DNA of 64,000 bases from Ophiosphaerella korrae. Lineage: Eukaryota > Ascomycota > Dothideomycetes > Pleosporales > Phaeosphaeriaceae. Shown piece after piece: positions 56,973 through 64,000 of the stretch. Below the pieces are notes generated by a model. The model was not told where the DNA came from. It made no database searches and saw nothing but the letters and a program-made list of their open reading frames with translations. The stretch's first letter is position 1, and the number at the start of each line of letters is the position of its first letter. Where the stretch lies: positions 248,001-312,000 of the forward strand of contig JALNQF010000012.1 of the NCBI GenBank assembly GCA_028456385.1, read 5' to 3'. A program made the position numbers and the translations under genes.

Positions 56973-58293
56973 GAGGCGTGGAACCCAGGCCGCCGTAGAG
57001 GCCGTCGTTGACTATTTGAAGGCAAACAAGAGGGACATCACAACCAGCGAGGAGATCTCACAAGTCGCTACCATCTCTGCCAACGGAGACACACACATTG
57101 GAAGGCTCCTGTCGAACGCTATGGAAAAGGTTGGAAAGGAAGGTGTCATTACAGTCAAGGAGGGCAAGACCATAGAGGATGAGCTTGAGGTGACTGAGGG
57201 CATGAAATTTGATCGCGGCTACATTTCGCCCTACTTCATCACCGACACCAAGACACAGAAGGTCGAGTTTGAGAAGCCTCTGATCCTTCTTTCTGAGAAG
57301 AAGATCTCGGCTGTCCAGGACATTGTACCCGCCCTCGAAGCCTCCCAGCAGCTCCGCCGACCCCTTGTCATCATTGCTGAGGATATTGACGGCGAGGCCC
57401 TTGCCGTCTGCATTCTCAACAAGCTCCGCGGTCAGCTCCAGGTCGCTGCCGTCAAGGCCCCCGGCTTCGGTGACAACCGCAAGTCCATTCTAGGCGATCT
57501 CGCGGTCCTCACCAACGGTACCGTCTTCAGCGACGACCTCGACATCAAGCTTGAGAAGGCCACCGCTGATATGCTCGGATCCACTGGTTCCATCACCATC
57601 ACTAAGGAGGACACTGTCGTGCTCAACGGCGAGGGCTCCAAGGACGCCGTCACTCAGCGCTGCGAGCAGATCCGTGGGGTCATGGCGGATGCCACTACTT
57701 CTGAGTACGAGAAGGAGAAGCTCCAAGAGCGCCTTGCGAAGCTCTCTGGCGGTGTCGCCGTCATTAAGGTCGGCGGTGCCTCTGAGGTAGAGGTTGGCGA
57801 GAAGAAGGACCGCATTGTCGATGCGCTGAACGCCACCCGCGCCGCTGTTGAGGAGGGTATCCTCCCTGGCGGTGGTACCGGTCTGCTCAAGGCCGCAGCC
57901 AACGCTCTGGACTCGGTCAAGGCTGCCAACTTCGACCAACAACTCGGCATCACCATTGTCAAGAACGCCATCACCCACCCTGCGCGCAAGATTGTCGAGA
58001 ATGCTGGCGCCGAGGGCTCCGTCATTGTCGGCAAGCTCATGGACGAGTTCAAGGGCGACTTCAACAAGGGCTTCAACAGCGCCAAGGGCGAGTATGTTGA
58101 CATGATTGAGGCCGGCATCCTGGACCCCTTTAAGGTCGTCCGCACTGCTCTCGTTGACGCCAGCGGTGTCGCATCACTCCTTGGTACTACTGAGGTCGCC
58201 ATCGTCGAGGCACCTGAGGAGAAGACAGGCGGCGCACCCCCTGGCATGGGCGGTATGGGCGGTATGGGAGGAATGGGAGGCATGGGTTTCTAA
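56421..58293 (+). CDS. HSP60: Mitochondrial chaperonin Hsp60
   Basis: Three exons: 56421..56525, 56587..56728 and 56780..58293; 586 aa, the family length. Hsp60 forms the mitochondrial matrix folding chamber with Hsp10. Exon 1 encodes the presequence ([20 protein letters not shown]). The mature protein has [36 protein letters not shown] (ATP-binding region), the cpn60 signature [12 protein letters not shown], and the flexible [14 protein letters not shown] tail. Introns of 61 and 51 nt fall near the 5' end, and the second places a split Asp codon before GVTVAKAI. High C-ending codon use indicates strong expression. No anomalies. Confidence 0.98.
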
Positions 58294-58966
58294 GAAGGTG
58301 AAACCACAGCGCCACTTTCCCAATCTCGTATACCCTTTCCGCTATACCCTCTTCAGTACGCCGTCTTTCCCAGCGATATTTACGACACGGTATTGGGCTG
58401 ATACTCCACTCATGGTTTATGAATTTCAAAAGCGTAGCATAGTACTTGGATGTGCTTGGTTATTAATGTACGATATCATGTTTATCTAGGATTGTACCTG
58501 GGAAGGAGGCGATCAAAAGTAATCAAGATACAATAAACAAGATTTTGAACATGAGACAGTGCCTCGAGACTTGATAAGTGGATTGCACAAGCACAAGCAC
58601 AAGCACAAGCACGCGCAAGAAGGATGGTGGCGCGTGTTGCCCCGGGCGCTTCTGCCCAGCTGTCAGGTCAAGAAGCACCCCCACCAAAACGCTCAAAATC
58701 GTGCTGCTGCCCCGCCTGCCTTCCACGCCCGAGCGATCTCACCTTGCTTTCTCCACCCCAGCTCACAGCCTGCCACATACCACCGTCTGCGAACGGCACC
58801 GCTATTCATATTCGGCGTAAGCAGTCCTTGCACTCGAGTAGGCACCCGCCGGTTGACGGCCGCCGTGTTCGCGCCGCCGATGACGACGCTGCTAACAGGC
58901 AACCCAGTCCTACTAAAGCGCTGCGTGTCCCCAGTCCGACCACCACCCCTTTCCACACAAAACATC
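58294..58966. other. Intergenic, 673 bp
   Basis: Hsp60 3' UTR/terminator region followed by the cofilin promoter. It contains an ACAAGC hexamer microsatellite (58,585-58,612, about 4.5 copies). GC-rich and C-rich from 58,620 to 58,960. Confidence 0.6.
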
Positions 58967-59619
58967 ATGGTGAGCGCGCTTCTGGGCCGAGTTTGGACTA
59001 CGTGCGCTGACTAGACATTGACAGGCTCAATCCGGGTACGTCCACCACGCAGCATCCTAGCACAGTACCCCCCGAGCGCCCCCCATACGACCCTCCTCCA
59101 TACGGCCCCGCACTAATCCCCTCCGCAGTGTCTCCGTAGCACCCGAGTGCATCAGCACATTCAACGAGCTAAAGCTTGGCAAAGACATCAAATGGATTAT
59201 CTTCAAGATCGACGACGATTGGAAACAGATTGTCGTTGAGGAGTCCTCAAAAGACGGCAACTTCGACGTCTTCCGCGAGAAGCTGCTCAACGCAAAGAGC
59301 AAGGACCGCAAGGGCAAGGAGGGCATTGGCGGCCGCTATGCCGTCTTTGATGTCGAGTACGAACTTGACAGCGGCGAGGGAAGCCGAAGCAAGATTACAT
59401 TCATCAGCTGGACACCCGACGATGCGCCGCAATACGTACGTACAAGCGTCTGGCGAGCGGATATAGTCGACTGACTGCTAGCAGCCCCGTATGATGTACT
59501 CGTCCTCCAAAGAAGCCATCAAGCGCGCTCTGGGCACTCTTGCCGCCGATATCCAAGCCAACGACGCCGACGACATTGAGTGGGACAACATCAAGGCTCG
59601 CGTGTCCAAGGGCCGCTAA
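58967..59619 (+). CDS. COF1: Cofilin (ADF/cofilin actin-severing protein)
   Basis: Four exons: 58967..58969 (ATG only), 59025..59035 (11 nt), 59129..59435 and 59485..59619; 151 aa. Cofilin binds and severs actin filaments in the cytoplasm. The single-codon first exon and 11-nt second exon are typical of fungal cofilin genes. Joining them gives MAQSGVSVAPECISTFNELK. Core motifs are YAVFDVEYELDSGEGSRSKI, FISWTPDDAPQYPRMMYSSS and KRALGTLAADIQANDADDIE. All junctions are GT..AG and frame-closed (54, 93 and 49 nt introns). It is likely constitutive. Convergent with GET5. Confidence 0.95.
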
Positions 59620-59950
59620 GCGCGACCCACGAGTGTCTTTGTGTGGGTAAAGGCTGCATGAAGGTGCGGTTGTTTTGACAGAAGAGAGGGAACCGGGTTT
59701 GACGAATGCTTGGTTGGTCTGGAGGGCCACACGACCATGCACTGGTATATTGATTGAAAGCGGCGGTGCTGCTACTCTTCGCATCATCAGGCTGTATAGT
59801 TCTCTAGTGAGCGATTGAGCGGCAATAGTCTCTAATAGACATCCGTTTGGTATCATGATGCTAATATGCCGTGAATCCTGTCTGTTTCTGTTGAAGACAA
59901 AGATAATCCACATGCGCCTCCATGCGCATGTCTCGTATGTGCGAATCGTC
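59620..59950. terminator. Convergent 3' flanks of cofilin and GET5
   Basis: 331 bp between two converging stop codons. It must hold both polyadenylation regions; no gene or clear AATAAA is seen. Confidence 0.4.
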
Positions 59951-60714
59951 TCACTTATTGCTCTCCCACGCCTCTCTAAACACGCCCGCCAACCTCTCCC
60001 CCTCCACCTCATCCTTCGTCCGCTGTATTATAAAGTTCTTCAAATCGCCCCAAAACTCCTCCGTAGCCACCACCTCCTTGCCGCTCGGTCCCTGCGCCGC
60101 AGGCCCCACTCCCACAGTCCCCCCATCCACCTCCATCTCCTCACTCGGCGCCACCGCCGCCGCTGCCGATGGACTCGCAACCGGCGCTTCAACCGGCACC
60201 GCACCGCCCATCACCATGACGCCAAACTCGACCTCGCCGCCAGCCTCGGCCCCAACCACCTCGGCCACCGTCTTCGAGTCGGCCACCGGCTTCTTCTTGT
60301 ACAGGATCTTGATCTTGGCCGCGGGGACTTGCGTCGCGCTCGCGTACCGCACTTTCAGGTCGAACACGCTTGTGCGGCTGGGGTCGACGGCGTCGTCGAG
60401 GGTGATGGTTGGGTGCGAGGCTTTCATGGGCTTGAGCGTGATGGAGGAGGCAGGGGTTGAGGTGGGCGCTGCATTTTGGGATTTGGGGGTGGGGCGGAGG
60501 GGGTGTGGTGGGTGTGGGAGGCGCGGGAGTGTGTACTGGATGTTATGTTAGGGGCTTGGGTTTGAGAGGGAGGGGAGGGAGGCAAGGGTGGGTTGGGACT
60601 TACGGCGGATTGGGCGGGGAAGTGGCGGGCGTCTGCGATGTGGTCGGAGGATAGTTTTATGGGGCGGGCGTCGAGGGCTGTGAGGAATGATTTGCAGAAA
60701 GTGAGTTCGGACAT
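59951..60714 (-). CDS. GET5: Get5/Mdy2-like ubiquitin-like protein of the GET pathway
   Basis: Two exons: 60714..60604 and 60535..59951, with a 68-nt intron (GTAAGT..CATCCAG, phase 0); 231 aa. Get5 links Get4 to Sgt2 in targeting tail-anchored proteins to the ER. Residues 1-37 match the Get4-binding N-domain (FCKSFLTALDARPIKLSSDH). A Pro-rich linker precedes the ubiquitin-like domain at about 85-150 (VFDLKVRYASATQVPAAKIK, LYKKKPVADSKTVAEV). The C-terminus (EEFWGDLKNFIIQRTKDEVE) is the short homodimerisation helix region. Identification rests on order and motif likeness. The linker is C-rich and prone to spurious frames. Confidence 0.85.
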
Positions 60715-62279
60715 TGTGGGGGTGGGTGTTAGTTTGTGTGTCAATTCTGCATGCGCTGGGTGCTGTGGGGTATATTCGGTGGTGCTTTGGTGGGATGTGG
60801 AGTGGTGGCATGCAGAATGGTGTTTAGTTACAATTTGCACTATACAGACCACCACTGGTGACAATGCCCTACGAAAAGGCGGGCAGCTGCCGCCGAAAAC
60901 GACGGAAGTTGTCACCTAGCTTTGGTTACTGAATATAGTTAGTCGTATCTTTGACTGCTTACTCAGTTATTTTGTGTCCCAAAGGATCCATATTACTACA
61001 TCCCTTAATTAGGCCAATTTCGCTTCAATTCTGCCTTAAATCGGGCAGGGGGGCTGATTCTGGGACTGTTATAACCATCGGGACTAGAAAGCGTTTACTA
61101 GATTCTAACTCCGTAAGTCCTAGTGCTTACTTATAGACTTGGAATAACCACCCTACTAGCGTTTCTTCGACAATATCGGATATCGCTTGTAACAGGAACC
61201 CTCGAGTTAGGAACGGGGTAGGGCAGAGCCATCCAGTTTCTAATATCACGCTAATTAGCCTTGGATTCAACCTATGTCGCTCTACTCTCTTCCGTTGAAG
61301 ATCAAGATTAAGTCTACGCTCGAGGGCATCCTCATTCGCGCTAATCTAGAGATTCTATTAAATCTGTCTCGTGTGTGAAGCCAGTAAAGCGTATTGCATC
61401 CTGTTTCAATCGTTTAATTACCGTTGCTTCATCTAGAGCTAACTTAGGTCAAGGGATTAGCCTTTCTGCTTTCAAAGTAAATTATAGAGGTTTCCGCCTC
61501 CTATAACCCGCTTAACCTCACCCGTTTCAGATGATCCTAGAGGACAGAACATATAACACAGCACATCCAGAAATTCCCTTCCTGTCTAATTAATAAAGTG
61601 ATAGCACGCGTTATACTTCTTCGCCCGGCTCTCCAGCTTGCTCTAGTCTCAATACTGCTAGATCTAGCTAACTACCAATTCTAGCACTTCATCAGACGCC
61701 GTATAGCCTCAACGCCAGTGCTGAAGCCGCTAAGTAAACAGGTAGAGAAATAAACAAAGGAAATCCGTTTTGAGTCCAGCTTAGAGTCAGTCCATTGATA
61801 CAACAACCAAAAAGACGTAAACATCGTAGAAGAACTATCGTCCTCCCACAAACACACTAACAAGCCTTTGAAGTGGGCCTATATGTGAGGAATCGATCAT
61901 CTAATAAATATATCTATAAGGCTGAGGAGCTATCTAGTGTAGAATCTAGGCTAAGTACAAGGCTGTGCCAAACATAGAGTCCTGTAACACTATAGGTACT
62001 GCTAAGAGGGTAGAAGACCGCGCTCGACAACGAAAGCATCAGTCAATAAATATTACCATATCCACATCGGTGCTAACGTCTTACCAAAGTTGGTGTATTT
62101 CGGCGATGTTATTCGAGTAGTCTGTGCCTGACGTGTATTTTGCTTTCTTGACGGCTAGTGTTGGGGAAGGTACGGAAGGTGCGAAAGACATTGTCCCTTC
62201 TACATGAGGGCACACCTCTGACTTGAGAGGGTATATATATATTATTCCATGCTAGAGGTCACCATTAATCAGCTCTTGA
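60715..62279. other. Intergenic, 1.57 kb, mostly degenerate AT-rich relic
   Basis: After the GET5 leader (to about 60,930), sequence to about 62,270 is AT-biased and dense in CTA/TAG/TAAT words, with stops in all frames, as in RIP-mutated transposon remains. No element ends or coding domain could be recognised. Confidence 0.45.
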
Positions 62280-62409
62280 GGTGGTGTAGCAGAGTGGTTA
62301 TTGCGCCAACTTGAAGAGTCAGCGGAGGGACTATCGCTAGAGTATCTTTAACATGGTCATTATTAATACTGGTTCCTTAGGGAGCACGGGTTCGAATCCC
62401 GTCACCATC
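62280..62409 (+). tRNA. tRNA-like gene, intron-containing, isotype unresolved (possible pseudogene)
   Basis: The acceptor strands GGTGGTG (62280-62286) and CACCATC (62403-62409) pair over 7 bp. TAGCAGAGTGG fits the A box and D arm (GCA/TGC). ACGGG-TTCGAAT-CCCGT is a perfect T arm containing the B box. TTCC-TTA-GGGA before it looks like a long variable arm (Leu/Ser type). T6 follows at about 62,413-62,418, a pol III terminator. The 130-nt length implies an intron. The expected anticodon stem CCAAC finds no full partner (ACTGG gives 3 of 5 pairs), and position 34-36 reads GAA, which does not fit a long-variable-arm tRNA. It is therefore an unusual or decayed tRNA. Confidence 0.6.
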
Positions 62410-62848
62410 AAGCTATTTTTTGGTTCCATTGACCTATGATTCATGTCCTCAACGCATTGCAGATAAGGGGCACTCATGATATAAACAGCAAGATCTTTCA
62501 ACTTAGAAGTGTCGCAATCAATGCAATGACATAGAAGATGTGATTTTTTTTTCGGACAGTGTCCTACCTCAGAATGATGATGCATGCTCAGTCGCCAGGA
62601 TTGCAGGCCGTAGAGGACAAACGTAGAGAACAAAGTTGGTTGTGTCCGGCATTTTGTTGAGCTGTGACCTAAGTTGGCTTAGTCAGGTGAACGCATCCAT
62701 ATTTTCCGCACGACAACCCACTTCGTCTTTTACCTTCTACCTTTATCACCCTCTCACTCAACATCGCAAACCACACCTCACGCCTCAGTCTACGCTTCGA
62801 ATCTTTTATCCAGTACTCAACAAATACGGAAGCGTCTTCTAACCAGCC
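62410..62848. other. Intergenic, 439 bp
   Basis: Between the tRNA-like gene and the exonuclease-like gene. The last 150 bp are C/T- and CA-rich, as expected of a promoter-proximal leader. No gene seen. Confidence 0.6.
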
Positions 62849-63901
62849 ATGCGACTTAAAGGGAATGTTTTGCCTGCACAATTCACACGCGAAACAGTTC
62901 AACCACTCTGGGACTCCCAAATTAAAGACCTCACAGCCCTCCAACAAAATTACTCAGAATCTATAATAGTAGCCCTAGACACTGAAATGTCAAGCCACAC
63001 CACTAAAGAAACCCCAAAATCCCGCCAGGACGTCAGTGAAGTCGGTATAGCAATCCTGCCGTTAAACGGTCAAATTACGCAACCATATGGGGGTATCAAG
63101 CAACTATATTACGAGGGCGGGGTGTCAGCATTCACTATTCAGACTCGAGAAAGGACGGCGCTACCGAAAGAGAAACTGTTTGGACAGGTAATAAGAAGTA
63201 AACCTAAAGACGTTGCATCTGTCATCGAGAGTATACTTGCAAAGTACAAAGGACGCCGAATACTCGTCGGATTCGACCTTTACCATGAGTTTAAATGGAT
63301 TACAGACGAGTGTCCGACTATTTTCTCTTACTTTACGGCATGGTTAGATGTCCAGGAGTTCGCGATGCAGCGCTGCAAAGAATTTGCCGCAGAATCGGAA
63401 CCAGCTAATCTTAGCCCGCCTGGACTCTCGGACGTTCTCACGGCTATGGACATACGGGATCAACGTCGCCACCTAAAAACTCACTATGCGGTCAATGATG
63501 CATTGAGGTCTTTGATCGTATTGTGCGGCCTGGCATCAGACCCTCGTCTGCTTTCTAACATGCGTTTAAGGCCTGCTTCTCGACACTCTGTACAATGCTA
63601 TTCACAACTTAAATTTAAAACTAGAGGAGCTCAGTATCTGTTTATAGCGCGCGTTAGTACTGCTGATAATAGTGGAAAGCTTCCCCCGTGGTCGCCTTAT
63701 GCCGTTGCAAGACATTTTGCGGCGCACACTGACCTAAAGGCTGTTGGGCTAAACTGGAAGAAGGAGAAGGATAAAGTTGAGGGTGTGCGCTTCTGGCAGC
63801 TATCGTTTCGTACGGTTGAATCGTTTGAAAGATTTATTGCTGAAACGAACGGGTCGACAATTGACGCAACTAAGCTCCTAGTTTCTAAATTTAATTTTTA
63901 G
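62849..63901 (+). CDS. DEDDh-type 3'-5' exonuclease-like (RNase H fold) protein
   Basis: Intronless, 350 aa. The RNase H-like exonuclease motifs are present in order: ExoI VALDTEM (D44, E46), ExoII LVGFDLYHEFKWI (D143), and ExoIII HYAVNDA (H212, D217), which fits HxAxxDA. The acidic set and His suggest activity. Fungal relatives of this layout (Gfd2/YDR514C-like) have unknown substrates; QDE-2-interacting exonucleases share the fold but are larger. The C-terminal 120 residues (FIARVSTADNSGKLPPWSPY, VEGVRFWQLSFRTVESFERF) look like a small RNA-binding-type fold, by impression only. It lies 440 bp after a tRNA-like gene, close to degenerate DNA. No signal peptide. Confidence 0.72.
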   Translation: MRLKGNVLPAQFTRETVQPLWDSQIKDLTALQQNYSESIIVALDTEMSSHTTKETPKSRQDVSEVGIAILPLNGQITQPYGGIKQLYYEGGVSAFTIQTRERTALPKEKLFGQVIRSKPKDVASVIESILAKYKGRRILVGFDLYHEFKWITDECPTIFSYFTAWLDVQEFAMQRCKEFAAESEPANLSPPGLSDVLTAMDIRDQRRHLKTHYAVNDALRSLIVLCGLASDPRLLSNMRLRPASRHSVQCYSQLKFKTRGAQYLFIARVSTADNSGKLPPWSPYAVARHFAAHTDLKAVGLNWKKEKDKVEGVRFWQLSFRTVESFERFIAETNGSTIDATKLLVSKFNF

Positions 63902-64000
63902 GATAGCTTTAAGTGAGAAGCAGATAGGATAGACTAACTAATATAATGGAGTTTAGCGTACACAGTAAACTAGAGGTTTTCTAAAACTCGTGTATATATA
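63902..64000. other. 3' flank at window end
   Basis: AT-rich 3' flank of the exonuclease-like gene; nothing else visible before the window ends. Confidence 0.6.

Noticed and set aside
57490..57978. Long minus-strand ORFs antisense to Hsp60
   Set aside because: Shadow frames caused by the strong third-position C bias of the highly expressed gene.
1..64000. CRISPR arrays, bacterial operons, phage or insertion sequences
   Set aside because: The repeats seen are degenerate minisatellites without spacer structure, and gene structure is eukaryotic throughout.

Overview
The window is genomic DNA of a filamentous ascomycete (Pezizomycotina; Dothideomycetes/Pleosporales is my guess). Nearly every recognisable gene is split by short GT..AG introns, mostly 44-60 nt, with CTAAC/CTGAC-like branch sites. 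The conserved genes are fungal versions of eukaryotic families: Pet127, derlin, RPA49, promethin-like, Mn-type CDF, Cys-3/MetR-type bZIP, Hsp60, cofilin and Get5. Exon structures below were read by eye and rest on splice motifs, frame closure and family knowledge. No search was run.

Layout. 1-27,995 is a fairly ordinary gene-dense arm. It carries Pet127 (-, runs off the left edge), a PH-like/LRR protein (+), a small membrane protein (+), derlin (+), an 86-aa protein (-), RPA49 (-), a promethin/LDO-like protein (+), an APC-family permease (-), an APH-fold kinase (+), a polytopic membrane protein (-), a Mn-type CDF transporter (+), a MYND-finger protein (+), a coiled-coil ORF broken by one TAG (+), a bZIP factor (-) and a J-domain-like protein (+). 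28,000-44,245 is a 16-kb gene-poor, repeat-rich block. It holds decayed coding fragments, a SINE-like/tRNA-promoter-like repeat family (32.6-33.85 kb), a 12-bp minisatellite (37.2 kb) and a degenerate 150-190-bp tandem array (39.1-40.7 kb). 44,246-55,299 is a lineage-specific-looking arm with an unknown acidic nuclear-type protein (+), a protein kinase-vWA fusion (-), a CorA-like membrane protein (-) and a putative small secreted protein (-). 56,421-60,714 is again core genome: Hsp60 (+), cofilin (+) and Get5/Mdy2 (-). 60,715-62,848 is a degenerate AT-rich stretch with a tRNA-like gene. A DEDDh-type exonuclease-like gene (+) closes the window.

How genes relate. As usual in fungi, neighbours do not form operons. 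Mitochondrial functions (Pet127, Hsp60), ER membrane/proteostasis functions (derlin, Get5) and ribosome biogenesis (RPA49) are scattered. The most unusual parts are the kinase-vWA protein beside a CorA-like protein at the edge of the repeat block, the B-box-bearing repeat family, and the tRNA-like locus whose anticodon arm does not fold canonically.
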